From assembly GCA_905214105.1 (NCBI GenBank), contig CAJMKK010000001.1, positions 496,001-560,000 of the forward strand: a stretch of 64,000 bases of DNA, written 5' to 3'. Of the stretch, positions 28,301-36,829 are shown in pieces. The notes below the pieces were generated by a model, which was not told the origin of the DNA, did not search any database, and saw only the letters and a list, made by a program, of their open reading frames with translations. Source of the DNA: an uncultured bacterium. Lineage in GTDB: Bacteria; Actinomycetota; Coriobacteriia; Coriobacteriales; Coriobacteriaceae. Within the stretch, counting starts at the first letter, position 1. The number at the start of each line of letters is the position of its first letter. The position numbers and the translations under genes were made by a program.

Positions 28301-28860
28301 GCGACCCGCGTCTACACTACGAGGATTACAAGGCGGGGAGCGCCAAGCTCGATACGTGCATGGAGCTCGTGCACGGCGCACTCGACGGCGGGCATCGCAT
28401 CCTGTTGTTCAGCCAGTTTACGGGCATGCTCGATATCATCGGCAAGCGCTTGGCCAAGGAGGACATCGCCTTCCTTAAGCTCACGGGCGCTTCGTCTAAG
28501 GAGAGCCGCGCCAAGATGGTCGCGCAGTTCCAAGCGGGCGAGGTTCCGGTCTTTTTGATTTCGCTCAAGGCGGGCGGCGTGGGCCTCAACCTGACGGCGG
28601 CCGACGTGGTCATTCACTACGACCCGTGGTGGAACGTGGCGGCGCAGGACCAAGCGACCGACCGCGCGCATCGTATTGGCCAGCAACATACCGTGACCGT
28701 GTACAAGCTCATCGCCAAGGACACGATCGAGGAACGCATTATGCAGATGCAGGAGTCCAAGCGCGACCTGGTCAACAGCGTGCTTGGCGGCGACGGCATC
28801 TCGTCGGCGCTGTTCACGCGCGAGGATGTTCTGGCACTGCTCGGCGGTGACGGTCGCTAG
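25396..28860 (+). CDS. SWIM zinc-finger SNF2-family DNA helicase/translocase
   Basis: A 1154-residue protein. I chose the ATG at 25396, with GGAGG at 25386-25390. Near the N terminus is a SWIM zinc finger: Cys78 and Cys80 in CDCPAAYRYPGMCKH, with Cys90 and His92. The middle is the bacterial SNF2-associated region. The ATPase has Walker A DDMGLGKT (Lys722), motif II DEAQYIKN, and QATDRAHRIGQ as motif VI. SNF2 proteins move along duplex DNA using ATP and displace bound proteins such as RNA polymerase (RapA) or nucleosomes. The target of this bacterial SWIM subgroup is not established. It is likely to be in an operon with dnaE. Confidence 0.92.
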   Translation: MAQGTFVQALRKEAALSGTFMKGRSLMLNGAVLSIEDSGSRFSKNVTVEGSVRGSRGDLYKTHVALDMDEHEVIDYDCDCPAAYRYPGMCKHAIATALAYLDASGAEPVEGLRTPVRTFTAQSKQPARTAPKAPAVNPNFPFPAPVPTSPSLVAALSDLSDARMDELASMRRKLAGAVDPDAPKAALEPSLVPYYNPLFADRFSWALEFRIRCGSVSYVVKDIDGMADAYVRGGTFSYGKKLTFVHSPEAFDETSAKLLNLVVTTVAYLDDITSSRSASYDFARSGFVAERQLPLSEHSIVYVLDLLRGQTISFEPAWSRGMTTHRTYDVAVELSPQGEDEASAKRPPLLAAKIAPAAGGSYDLRLPADMYCFASGDAAYLVDTRRARRTDAAFAQHAAPFLSRLLPCRTPAHIAAEQVGEFCRMALPILRDYTDLTAPAALDTVAPEASFAMAIGVDDGLVTCKITVTYGDWSADLFSLGAPGSPFEEQRPGVPPRDTLAEFRVMDTAAMYFDFYEGGLAFEERDDESLFHLLTEGLSALSELGEVMLSDRLRQISVRPAPKLSVRATVKSNLLDVELGASGLSAADLAIYLDSYKRHQTFARLTSGDIVRLDEGARAAFGLAEDLGVDAVDLLDGVSLPASSTLFVDSMLARTPALEADRDAAFRRTVERLDTLGKMDFTVPASLKATMRGYQVDGYQWLGSLEHLGLGGILADDMGLGKTLQMIAHILARVEAGDTKPTLVVCPASLVYNWTAELERFAPSLDVCAIVGAKAQRRVQIAGVAEHNVVVTSYDLMRRDIDEYVEQDFARVVLDEAQYIKNPLTQVARAAKRLPAGVRFALTGTPIENRLSELWSIFDFLMPGLLGTRESFAKRFESPVEHAEGDSAARLQALVSPFVLRRVKEDVVADLPEKIEDTVMAQLTGEQRKLYLANQDRIAQQVQRREASEFKKDKLKVLAELTKLRQICCDPRLHYEDYKAGSAKLDTCMELVHGALDGGHRILLFSQFTGMLDIIGKRLAKEDIAFLKLTGASSKESRAKMVAQFQAGEVPVFLISLKAGGVGLNLTAADVVIHYDPWWNVAAQDQATDRAHRIGQQHTVTVYKLIAKDTIEERIMQMQESKRDLVNSVLGGDGISSALFTREDVLALLGGDGR

Positions 28861-29025
28861 CCGCGCGCGGGGTGGGACTGCTGGAGTGGGCAGGACGGTC
28901 GACGCATTTTGGCCCGACCGCTTGCCTGATCCGTTATGTGTTCATTTGCAATGCCGTGGATGGTTTGTCTGCCTTTGGGCATAAGAACCATCAAGAACAT
29001 TGGCACATCAGAAAAGGAGAACATC

Positions 29026-29388
29026 ATGGCGAAATTCTTTAAGGACCCCGACGGTAAGCTCATCGCCGCCCTTGGCAACGACGTTGCAACCCCTGCCGGC
29101 TGCACGGAGCTGACCGCGAACACCGAGGACGCGGCGCACGAGAAGCACGTGCCTGTTGTCGAGACCGAGCGCGACGGTCACGTGATCCGCGCACGCGTGG
29201 GCTCGGTCGAACATCCCAGCCTGCCCGAGCACTATATTGAGTGGATCGCCCTTGAGGCTGAGGGCCGTCTGGAGATCCATTACCTTGAGCCCGGCATGAA
29301 GCCCGCGACGTTTTTTGCCGGCGGTTCCAAGACCGGTACCGTCTATGCCTACTGCAACCTGCACGGGCTGTGGTCCGCGACGTTCTAG
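29026..29388 (+). CDS. Superoxide reductase (class II, neelaredoxin type)
   Basis: A 120-residue protein. The ATG at 29026 follows AAAGGAG. The Fe(His)4Cys ligands are visible: His in EKHVPVV, His in SVEHP and PEHYIEW, and Cys plus His in CNLHGLW near the C terminus. The N-terminal desulforedoxin domain with four cysteines that marks class I desulfoferrodoxin is absent, so this is the class II form. It reduces superoxide to hydrogen peroxide without making oxygen, using electrons from rubredoxin, and is typical of anaerobes. No rubredoxin gene is adjacent. A terminator follows at 29435. Confidence 0.9.
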   Translation: MAKFFKDPDGKLIAALGNDVATPAGCTELTANTEDAAHEKHVPVVETERDGHVIRARVGSVEHPSLPEHYIEWIALEAEGRLEIHYLEPGMKPATFFAGGSKTGTVYAYCNLHGLWSATF

Positions 29389-29434
29389 GAGCGCGCCCCC
29401 GCTCGGGGTATCATAGCTAGCATATGCACATGCG

Positions 29435-29467
29435 AGCGCCGACTGCATTATGCGGCCGGCGCTTTTA
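29435..29467 (+). terminator. Probable terminator of the superoxide reductase gene
   Basis: AGCGCCG (29435-29441) pairs with CGGCGCT (29457-29463), followed by TTT. The loop is 15 nt. Confidence 0.5.
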
Positions 29468-29505
29468 CTGCGACAACGATGGTTTACGACGGAAAGGGCT
29501 GAGCC

Positions 29506-31491
29506 ATGAAGTTCGCGCTTGCACAGATCGATATGCGCCTGGGTGATATTGAGGGCATTTGCGGCCGCATCGAGGACCAGGCTCGTCTGGCCCACGGGCG
29601 CGGGGCGCGCGTGCTGTGCGTTCCGGCTCCGCTCTTTATGGGCGCCATGCCCGGGGGCCTGGTGGGCGCTGCCGACTTTGAGCACGACATGCTTGCCGGC
29701 TTGACTGGTGTCGCCGAGCGCATCCAGGAGCTTGACATGATCTGCATCGTGCCCGCGGCGGTTTCGTTTGAGGGTCAGCCGCTGCTCGACTACATGATGC
29801 TCAAGGACGGTCATGTGGTGCCGGCGCGTTCGAGCATTGCCCTGCAGCGCGGCGAGAACAATGATACGCGCTGGGCGCCGCCGGTGTTTGACGTGGACGG
29901 CGTGCGCATCGCCGTGGTGTTTGACCTGGACCGCGAACTCGAGATGCTGCCGACTGGCGTCGACCTCATTGCGTATTTCCAATTCAACGCGTTTGACATG
30001 ACCGACCGCGAGACTGCTGCCATTGCCGCCGTACGCAGCGGCGCCTACCGCAAGATCGCATCCAAGCGCAGCGTGTGGTTTGCCTGCATGGCGCCGGTCG
30101 GTGCCTATGACGAGTCGGTGTATACCGGCGGTTCGTTTGTGCTCGACGACTGCGGCCGCGTGGTGGCCCAGGCGCCGTGTTTTGAGGAGAGCCTGCTGGT
30201 TCAGGAGATTCAGCGCGGCGTGATGCTCGATGCCCTGGAAGATCACGAACTGCCCGAGTTTCGTTCCGAGGAGTGGCTGTGGCAGGCGCTGGTGCTCGCT
30301 GTGCGCGACAACGCCCGAGCCCACGGTGCGTCGCGTGCTGTGGTGGCACTCGAGGGTGACTTGCCGTCGTCCCTGCTGGCGGCGCTGGCCGTCGACGCTC
30401 TGGGCCCGCGTAATGTGATTGGCCTGGTGCTGGGGCGCAACCGTATTTTTACGCCGGCGCAGGAGGAGGTGGAGGCCGCCCGCTGTGCCGCCGTCCGCGC
30501 CATCGCCGAGCGTTTGCACATTCGCACCGTCGAGCGCGACGCACCGGATGCGGCGCGTGTGCTCGATCGCGACGTGTCGGCGGGCGATGCCGAGCGTCTG
30601 CGCTCGCGCACGTTGGGCCTCATGCTGGAGGACACGGCGCTCGAGCTGGGTGCGATGGCGCTGAGCCCGCTGTCCAAAACCGAGTACGCGCTGGCGGCGC
30701 CGGCGCTTTGCGGCGGCTATCAGGGCGACTTTGCGCCCTTTGGCGATGTGTACCTGTCGACGCTTGAGTTTGTGGCGCGTGTGCGCAACCGCACGTCTTC
30801 TGTGGTGCCCCAAGAGCTCGTGACGCTCAACGCGGTGGAGGATTGCATGGAGCGTGTGCTGGCGCAGGCGCTCTCGACGCTCGACGGCCCGGTCGATATG
30901 CTCGACCGCGCGGCACAGCTGCTCGGCGGGCTTGAGCCGGGTGAGGTCGATGGCGCGCTCGAGGCGCACGTGGACCGCAATCGATCTTTCGACGATATCC
31001 CGATGGCCGCTGGCAAGCCTGAGGCCTGCTCGCTGCTGCTGATGCTCGTTCGACAGGGTGAGGCTGCCCGCCGCATGTTGCCGACGGCACCGATCGTCTC
31101 GTCCCGCTCGTTTGCCGAGCGGTCTTGGCCGTATATGCTCGCGTGGTCCGACCTGGGGCTTAATGGCAAGGAGCGTATGTCGGTCGATTCGCTGGCGCGC
31201 GCCGAGGTGCGCCGTTTTGCTGACGAGGATACGAGCGAGCGCGTGCGAAACGAGATGATGGGCGTGCTGGGCGAGCTACTGGGTATTTCGCCCGAGCAGA
31301 TGGAGGAGCTGCGCTCTGAGGATGGCCAGCGTCGTCTGCATGAGGGTATGAAAAAGTTCGAGGGCGAGGTTCAGGACGCCATCGATAAGATGATGGGCGG
31401 TCAGGGCAGCTCGCAAGGTAGTCCCCAGGGTGGCCCGATGCCGCATCCGCCGGTGGATCCCCGACAGTTCCCATTCTTCTCGCAGAATTAA
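29506..31491 (+). CDS. NAD synthetase (NadE)-like protein lacking catalytic motifs
   Basis: A 661-residue protein with the layout of glutamine-dependent NAD synthetase: nitrilase-fold N-terminal half (FALAQIDMRLGDIEG) and PP-loop synthetase C-terminal half. In real enzymes the nitrilase triad is Glu-Lys-Cys. Here the PEL-type motif reads VPAPLFMG, so the glutamate is gone, and the CED motif reads VVFDLDREL, so the cysteine is gone. The synthetase P-loop, normally SGGxDS, reads VALEGDLPSSLLAALAVDAL: the flanks align but the glycines and aspartate are lost. The later segment KTEYALAAPALCGGYQGDFA still aligns with the conserved NadE stretch. About 100 extra residues close the protein, ending in a Gln/Gly/Pro-rich tail. 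I infer a non-catalytic paralogue with a structural or regulatory role; a true nadE should lie elsewhere. Confidence 0.75.
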   Translation: MKFALAQIDMRLGDIEGICGRIEDQARLAHGRGARVLCVPAPLFMGAMPGGLVGAADFEHDMLAGLTGVAERIQELDMICIVPAAVSFEGQPLLDYMMLKDGHVVPARSSIALQRGENNDTRWAPPVFDVDGVRIAVVFDLDRELEMLPTGVDLIAYFQFNAFDMTDRETAAIAAVRSGAYRKIASKRSVWFACMAPVGAYDESVYTGGSFVLDDCGRVVAQAPCFEESLLVQEIQRGVMLDALEDHELPEFRSEEWLWQALVLAVRDNARAHGASRAVVALEGDLPSSLLAALAVDALGPRNVIGLVLGRNRIFTPAQEEVEAARCAAVRAIAERLHIRTVERDAPDAARVLDRDVSAGDAERLRSRTLGLMLEDTALELGAMALSPLSKTEYALAAPALCGGYQGDFAPFGDVYLSTLEFVARVRNRTSSVVPQELVTLNAVEDCMERVLAQALSTLDGPVDMLDRAAQLLGGLEPGEVDGALEAHVDRNRSFDDIPMAAGKPEACSLLLMLVRQGEAARRMLPTAPIVSSRSFAERSWPYMLAWSDLGLNGKERMSVDSLARAEVRRFADEDTSERVRNEMMGVLGELLGISPEQMEELRSEDGQRRLHEGMKKFEGEVQDAIDKMMGGQGSSQGSPQGGPMPHPPVDPRQFPFFSQN

Positions 31492-31492
31492 G

Positions 31493-31514
31493 CTGGGGAC
31501 GGGATTTGCTCCCA
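31493..31514. repeat. Short REP-like element, GGGGACGG family
   Basis: TGGGGACGGGATTTGCTCCCA has pairing ends (TGGGGA against TCCCA) and the family core. It begins directly after the stop codon of the NadE-like gene. Confidence 0.5.
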
Positions 31515-31628
31515 ACGCCGACACTCCAACTAAGTATCTTGGCCCCGTTGTGTTATTCTAGAACAGACGTTCGTGAATGATGCGCGGGGTCTTGTCTTGC
31601 GCCGTACTTGTGGCGAGGGGAGGTTGGC

Positions 31629-32150
31629 TTGGTCATTTTGGGCATCGACCCCGGTTTGGCTCATACGGGTTGGGGGATTATCGAGGAGCGGCGTGGCGAG
31701 GTTCGCTGCCGTGCCTACGGTTGCATCGAGACCAGCGCGGGCAGCCCGCTCGCGGTGCGCCTGTCGCATATCGCCCATGATCTTAAGGATGTCGTCGAGC
31801 GTTATCGACCCGACACGGCTGCTGTCGAGAGCATCTATTTTGGCGCCAACGTTCGTTCGGCCATCCCCACGGCGCATGCCCGAGGTGCTGCGCTTGTGGC
31901 GCTTTCGGAGTGCGCGCTCGAGATTGGCGAGTACACGCCCATGCAGATCAAACAGGCTGTGGTGGGCACCGGCGCCGCGGACAAGCGGCAGGTCGCCTAC
32001 ATGGTACGCACGCTCACACAGCTCGACCACGACCCGCATCCCGACCATGCCGCCGATGCCCTGGCCTGCGCCATCTGCCACGTAAACCTCAGCCGCACCC
32101 GGGCGCTTACCGGTGGCGAGTTCTATCAACAGAGAGGAACCGGATACTGA
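31629..32150 (+). CDS. ruvC: Holliday junction resolvase RuvC
   Basis: A 173-residue endonuclease. I chose the TTG at 31629, preceded by AGGGGAGG, since this yields the family start MVILGIDPGLAHTGWG. The acidic active site comprises Asp7 (IDPG), the glutamate in AVESIYFG and the aspartates of HPDHAADALA. RuvC cuts four-way DNA junctions symmetrically after RuvAB branch migration. Stop and start codons overlap by one base with ruvA (TGATG), indicating translational coupling in a ruvC-ruvA-ruvB operon. Confidence 0.94.
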   Translation: MVILGIDPGLAHTGWGIIEERRGEVRCRAYGCIETSAGSPLAVRLSHIAHDLKDVVERYRPDTAAVESIYFGANVRSAIPTAHARGAALVALSECALEIGEYTPMQIKQAVVGTGAADKRQVAYMVRTLTQLDHDPHPDHAADALACAICHVNLSRTRALTGGEFYQQRGTGY

Positions 32151-32770
32151 TGATTTCCCAGCTCCACGGAACGCTTGTCGAGGCCACGATGAGCTCTGCT
32201 GTCGTCGATGTGTCGGGCGTTGGCTTTGAGCTCGGCATCTCGGGCAGTACTGCGGCCACGTTGCCGACGCCCGGCGGCGAGGTCCGCCTCTACACGCGTA
32301 TGCAGGTGCGCGAGGACGCCATGACACTTTTCGGTTTTTCCTCTAAGGATGAGCGCACGATGTTCGATCGGCTCGTGTCTGTCTCGGGCGTTGGTCCGCG
32401 CTTGGCGCTCGCCGTGCTTTCCACCTATACCGTGGGGCAGCTGTATTCGCTGGTGATGGCCGAGGACGACAAGGGCATGGCCAAGGTACCCGGTGTGGGC
32501 AAAAAGACAGCTCAGCGCCTGATCCTGGAACTCAAGAGCACCTTTGCCAAGGATAAGGGCTTTGTGCCGGTCGACGTGATTCCCGGACAGGTTGCGATGC
32601 CCGTGCCCGCTGCCGCTCCCTCGGCGATCGATGATGCCCGTGCGGCACTCCTTTCCATGGGCTTTAGCCCGCAGGAGACCGATGTTGCCCTGAGCGGGTA
32701 TGATGGGCAGGATATGCGTGTCGAGGATCTGCTCGGCGCGGCGCTTAAGCGACTCGGAATGGATGCGTGA
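32150..32770 (+). CDS. ruvA: Holliday junction DNA-binding protein RuvA
   Basis: A 206-residue protein with the three RuvA domains: OB fold ([20 protein letters not shown]), two helix-hairpin-helix motifs ([15 protein letters not shown], then [18 protein letters not shown]) and a flexible linker leading to the C-terminal domain ([16 protein letters not shown]) that binds RuvB. It forms tetramers that hold the junction in a square-planar shape and load RuvB. It overlaps ruvC by one base and ruvB by one base, so all three are co-translated. Confidence 0.96.
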   Translation: MISQLHGTLVEATMSSAVVDVSGVGFELGISGSTAATLPTPGGEVRLYTRMQVREDAMTLFGFSSKDERTMFDRLVSVSGVGPRLALAVLSTYTVGQLYSLVMAEDDKGMAKVPGVGKKTAQRLILELKSTFAKDKGFVPVDVIPGQVAMPVPAAAPSAIDDARAALLSMGFSPQETDVALSGYDGQDMRVEDLLGAALKRLGMDA

Positions 32771-33837
32771 TGTGGGAAGCCGATGACTCTCAGGACCTGT
32801 GGGCGACGCCCGGCAACTCGCCGGCGGCATCCATGGCGCACGGCGAGCGCATGGTGGGCTCGGAGCTGACGACCGAAGACCTCGATGTCGACCGTACCCT
32901 GCGCCCTCAGCGCCTGGACGACTACTGCGGCCAGGAGCACATCAAGCAGAGCCTGCGCGTGTTGATCGAAGCGGCGCAGAACCGTGGCGAGACGCTCGAC
33001 CACGTGATTTTCTCGGGCCCTCCGGGCCTGGGCAAGACCACGCTGGCCACCGTTATCGCCAACGAGCTGGGCGCTCAGATCAAGACCACGAGTGGCCCTG
33101 CCATCGCGCGCACGGGCGACCTGGCGGCCATCCTTACTAACTTGCAGCCGGGTGATGTGCTGTTTATCGACGAGATCCACCGCCTCAACCGTTCGGTCGA
33201 GGAGGTCCTGTACCCCGCGATGGAGGACTTTGCCCTCGATATCGTGATTGGCAAGGGTCCGGCGGCGCGCTCGATTCGCCTGGATATTCCCAAGTTTACG
33301 CTGGTAGCGGCAACGACCCGCTCAGGCATGTTGACCGGCCCGTTGCGCGACCGCTTTGGCATTTCATATCGCCTGGATTACTACACGGTCGAGGAGCTCG
33401 CGCAGATTGTGACGCGCTCGGCGACTATCCTGGGCGTGACGATCGACCATCCCAGTGCACTCGAGATCGGCTCGCGTTCGCGCGGCACGCCACGTCTTGC
33501 CAACCGACTTCTCAAGCGCGTGCGCGATTACGCACAGGTGCGCGGCAACGGCCCCATCGAGCTCGATATCTGTCGCCAGGCGCTCGAGTTCTTCGAGATC
33601 GATGAGCTCGGTCTGGACTGGATGGATATTCGCATTTTGGAGACGCTTGCTAAGACGTTCTCCGGTCGTGCCGTGGGACTTACGACTCTTGCCAGCGCGG
33701 TGGGCGAGGACCCGGGCACGCTCGAGGATGTCTATGAGCCCTATTTGCTGCAGTGCGGGTTGATGATTCGTACGCCGCAGGGCCGTCAGGCAACCCTTCG
33801 CACCTTTGAGCATCTGGGGATTGAACCTACCGTTTAG
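32770..33837 (+). CDS. ruvB: Holliday junction branch-migration ATPase RuvB
   Basis: A 355-residue AAA+ motor. The ATG at 32770 overlaps the ruvA stop by one base. The N-terminal 40 residues are a variable lead, then [13 protein letters not shown], Walker [10 protein letters not shown] (Lys89), Walker [11 protein letters not shown], sensor motif ATTRSGML and arginine-finger region LRDRFG. The C-terminal winged helix is [18 protein letters not shown]. Hexameric rings on either side of RuvA pull DNA through the junction. Confidence 0.97.
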   Translation: MWEADDSQDLWATPGNSPAASMAHGERMVGSELTTEDLDVDRTLRPQRLDDYCGQEHIKQSLRVLIEAAQNRGETLDHVIFSGPPGLGKTTLATVIANELGAQIKTTSGPAIARTGDLAAILTNLQPGDVLFIDEIHRLNRSVEEVLYPAMEDFALDIVIGKGPAARSIRLDIPKFTLVAATTRSGMLTGPLRDRFGISYRLDYYTVEELAQIVTRSATILGVTIDHPSALEIGSRSRGTPRLANRLLKRVRDYAQVRGNGPIELDICRQALEFFEIDELGLDWMDIRILETLAKTFSGRAVGLTTLASAVGEDPGTLEDVYEPYLLQCGLMIRTPQGRQATLRTFEHLGIEPTV

Positions 33838-33981
33838 GGCGCTTTGTTTTGGCGGGCTGTTGGGCTATCGCTGAGCATTGGATAAACATATCGCCATTCA
33901 TCGGTTACGGGTGTTTTACTATTGCGCGCCCGTGCTATGCTGAATTGGTCTTTTTCTCATTCGGTAACGAAAGGACCGCCC

Positions 33982-35649
33982 ATGCCTACTGACATCGAAA
34001 TCGCACGTTCCGTCACGCCGCTGCCCATTACCGAGGTGGCTAAGAACGCCGGCGTCGACGTAAAGCACCTGATTCCGTACGGCTTCGACAAGGCTAAGGT
34101 CGACTATTCACTGCTCAACGAGCCGACTGATCACCAGGCCAAGCTCGTCCTCGTGACCGCTATCAACCCAACGCCTGCGGGCGAGGGCAAGACCACCACG
34201 ACCATCGGTCTGGCCGATGGCCTGCGTCGCCGCGGCGTCAAGAGCGCCGTGGCCCTGCGCGAGCCTTCGCTCGGCCCTGTCTTTGGCGTTAAGGGTGGTG
34301 CTGCCGGTGGCGGCTGGGCTCAGGTGATCCCCATGGAGGATATCAACCTGCACTTTACCGGCGACTTTCATGCTATTGGTGCTGCCAACAACCTGCTGGC
34401 CGCCATGCTTGATAACCACATCCAGCAGGGCAATCAGCTCGGTATTGACGTTAAGCGCATCACTTGGAAGCGCGTCGTCGATATGAACGACCGTCAGCTG
34501 CGCCACGTTATCGACGGCATTGGCGGTAAGGCCCAGGGCGTGCCGCGCGAGGACGGCTTCGATATCACCGTCGCCTCCGAGGTCATGGCAATCCTGTGCC
34601 TGTCTACGAGCATCAGCGACCTCAAGGAACGCTTGGGTGAGATCGTCGTCGGCTACAGCTTTGCCGGCGAGCCCGTCCGTGCCCGCGACCTTAAGGCCCA
34701 GGGTGCCATGGCCGCGTTGCTTAAGGACGCGCTCAAGCCCAACCTGGTGCAAACGCTCGAGGGCACGCCCGCGTTTGTCCACGGCGGTCCCTTCGCCAAC
34801 ATTGCCCACGGCTGCAACTCCATCATGGCTACGCGTATGGCGATGCGCTTTGGCGATGTCGCCATTACCGAGGCCGGCTTCGGTGCCGATCTGGGTGCCG
34901 AGAAGTTCCTCGACATTAAGTGCCGCATGACGGGCGTTCGCCCCAGCGCCGTCGTGGTCGTCGCGACCGCTCGTGCGCTGAAGTACAACGGTGGCGTCGC
35001 CAAGGCCGGCCTCAACGAGGAGAACCTCGAGGCACTCAAGGCTGGCATGCCCAACCTGCTGCGTCATGTCGACAACATCCAGAACGTTTATGGTCTGCCC
35101 TGCGTGGTCGCCATCAACCGTTTCCCGACGGACACCGAGGCCGAGCTTGCTCTCATCGAGTCCGAGTGCCAGAAGCTCGGCGTCAACGTTAAGCTTTCCG
35201 AGGTCTGGGCCAAGGGCGGCGAGGGCGCGCTCGAGCTTGCCGATGAGGTCATGCGTCTGATTGAGCAGCCGAGCGAGCTCAAGTTTGCCTATGAGGACGG
35301 CGCTGATGTCGCTGATGCCCTCGAGGCCGTTGCCACCAAGGTCTACCGCGCCGACGGCGTTGACTTTACGCCGGCCGCCAAGCGCCAGCTCGCCGAGCTG
35401 CGCGAGAACGGCTTTGGCAACCTGCCGGTGTGCGTTGCCAAGACCCAGTACAGCTTTAGCGACAACGCCAAGGCGCTGGGCGCTCCTGAGGGCTTCCGCA
35501 TCACGGTGCGCGAACTCAAGGTTTCCGCCGGCGCCCACTTTGTGGTCGCGCTGACCGGCAGCGTTCTGACCATGCCGGGCCTGCCCAAGGTTCCCGCGGC
35601 CGAGAACATCGACGTCGACAACGACGGCAACATCACCGGCCTGTTCTAA
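33982..35649 (+). CDS. fhs: Formate-tetrahydrofolate ligase
   Basis: A 555-residue enzyme of standard length. The ATG at 33982 follows GAAAGGA. The ATP-binding loop [19 protein letters not shown] is near residues 65-85, and the long conserved stretch [19 protein letters not shown] follows. It joins formate to tetrahydrofolate using ATP, giving 10-formyl-THF for purine synthesis and formyl-Met-tRNA. Its partners FchA and FolD are encoded together at 57711-59200. Codon use is strongly biased, as for fucO, suggesting high expression. It has its own terminator. No folate riboswitch was recognised in the 144-bp upstream gap. Confidence 0.96.
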   Translation: MPTDIEIARSVTPLPITEVAKNAGVDVKHLIPYGFDKAKVDYSLLNEPTDHQAKLVLVTAINPTPAGEGKTTTTIGLADGLRRRGVKSAVALREPSLGPVFGVKGGAAGGGWAQVIPMEDINLHFTGDFHAIGAANNLLAAMLDNHIQQGNQLGIDVKRITWKRVVDMNDRQLRHVIDGIGGKAQGVPREDGFDITVASEVMAILCLSTSISDLKERLGEIVVGYSFAGEPVRARDLKAQGAMAALLKDALKPNLVQTLEGTPAFVHGGPFANIAHGCNSIMATRMAMRFGDVAITEAGFGADLGAEKFLDIKCRMTGVRPSAVVVVATARALKYNGGVAKAGLNEENLEALKAGMPNLLRHVDNIQNVYGLPCVVAINRFPTDTEAELALIESECQKLGVNVKLSEVWAKGGEGALELADEVMRLIEQPSELKFAYEDGADVADALEAVATKVYRADGVDFTPAAKRQLAELRENGFGNLPVCVAKTQYSFSDNAKALGAPEGFRITVRELKVSAGAHFVVALTGSVLTMPGLPKVPAAENIDVDNDGNITGLF

Positions 35650-35674
35650 GCCTGCTGTCCATAGCTGCTAGCCC

Positions 35675-35711
35675 GCCCCGCCGTGCCCACAAGGCCCGGC
35701 GGGGCTTTTTT
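35675..35711 (+). terminator. Intrinsic terminator of fhs
   Basis: GCCCCGCCG (35675-35683) pairs with CGGCGGGGC (35697-35705) and runs into TTTTTT. Confidence 0.9.
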
Positions 35712-35827
35712 ATCCTTAGGCCCGCGCATGTCTTGTAGATACCGACGGCCTTTGCCCATCATAGGCTTTTGCGCGGGTAGAATGCATGCATAACTTGATG
35801 CTTACGGCGACGGAAAGGAATCGTTGC

Positions 35828-36817
35828 ATGGACCAGGATAAGACGACCGTAATGGGTGGCTACGGTTCCGCGCAGGCTGACGATAGCGCCGATGCGACCC
35901 GCGTTGTTCCCAACCCCGGTTATACCGACCCCGCCGCGACACAGCCTTCTGCCGAGCCCACCCGGGTTATGGGCTATGGCGACACCGCGCAGGATTCTTA
36001 TGCTGCATCTTCGCAAGGCCCCTATGGCAGCGCAGCTCCGGACCCGTTTGATTACGCGCCGCAGGATTCTTATGCCGCCTCGACACCGAATCCCTATGAT
36101 GGCCTGCCGCAGAATCCCATTCCGCAGCCTCAGCAGACGACGTATATGCCTCGCACGGCGCAGCCTCGCTACGAGTCGCGCGAGCCGTATCGCGAGTACC
36201 CCAAGTCGATTCCGCAATATGGCGAGGACGAGGAGAAGAAGCCGTCGCGTTCGTCGAGCGTGATCAAGAAGATCCTCATCGTGCTGGCGATTTTCTTTGC
36301 GCTGTCGGTTGTGTTTGCCATCGTGTCGGGCATGCTCAACAAGCGAGGGAGTTCAACGGCCGATACTACTGCCGAGCAAACCGAGTCCGCCTCGTCTGGC
36401 ACCGTCGATCTGAGCGATATCCCGGGGCAGTACTGGTCCAACGCCAAGAAGATCCTCAAGTCGCGCGGCGCCGATCTTTCGAATGCCGTGGTCCTGACTG
36501 ATGATGGCTCAACGCCCGTCGTCGATGCCAACTGGGTCGTTACTTCTGCCTACTATAACGACAACGGCAACCTCGAAATTCAACTCACGCACAAGAACAG
36601 CTCGGGCAACTCGTCCGACGACCAAAGCGGTACCGACAGCTCGAGCTCCAATACGCTGGAGGACTTGAGCAACAAGGCGCAGGAGTTGGGAGACAAGGCG
36701 CAAGAGCTGGGCGATACGGCACAAAACCTGGGCGATACCGCGCAGAACTTGGGCGGCATGGCGACGGATGCTTGGAACGCCCTGCAAAACGGCATCTCGG
36801 GCGCGCAGGGAAACTAG
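35828..36817 (+). CDS. Membrane-anchored low-complexity protein
   Basis: A 329-residue protein of unknown function. The ATG at 35828 has GGAAAGGA upstream. Residues 1-145 are rich in Pro, Gln, Tyr, Ala and Ser and look disordered, with repeated YAAS and PQDSY motifs. One membrane segment follows (ILIVLAIFFALSVVFAIVSG, near residues 153-172). The outer part contains a Ser/Thr-rich linker and a small folded region (DLSDIPGQYWSNAKKILKSR). The end has repeats of AQELGD/AQNLGD, heptad-like and probably helical. The order cytosolic low-complexity, helix, extracytoplasmic domain recalls actinobacterial cell-envelope proteins. The neighbours give no hint of its role. Confidence 0.7.
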   Translation: MDQDKTTVMGGYGSAQADDSADATRVVPNPGYTDPAATQPSAEPTRVMGYGDTAQDSYAASSQGPYGSAAPDPFDYAPQDSYAASTPNPYDGLPQNPIPQPQQTTYMPRTAQPRYESREPYREYPKSIPQYGEDEEKKPSRSSSVIKKILIVLAIFFALSVVFAIVSGMLNKRGSSTADTTAEQTESASSGTVDLSDIPGQYWSNAKKILKSRGADLSNAVVLTDDGSTPVVDANWVVTSAYYNDNGNLEIQLTHKNSSGNSSDDQSGTDSSSSNTLEDLSNKAQELGDKAQELGDTAQNLGDTAQNLGGMATDAWNALQNGISGAQGN

Positions 36818-36829
36818 CTGTTAAACAGG

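Noticed and set aside
33838-33981. Tetrahydrofolate riboswitch upstream of fhs
   Set aside because: The gap is only 144 bp and I could not find the conserved THF aptamer stems or core.
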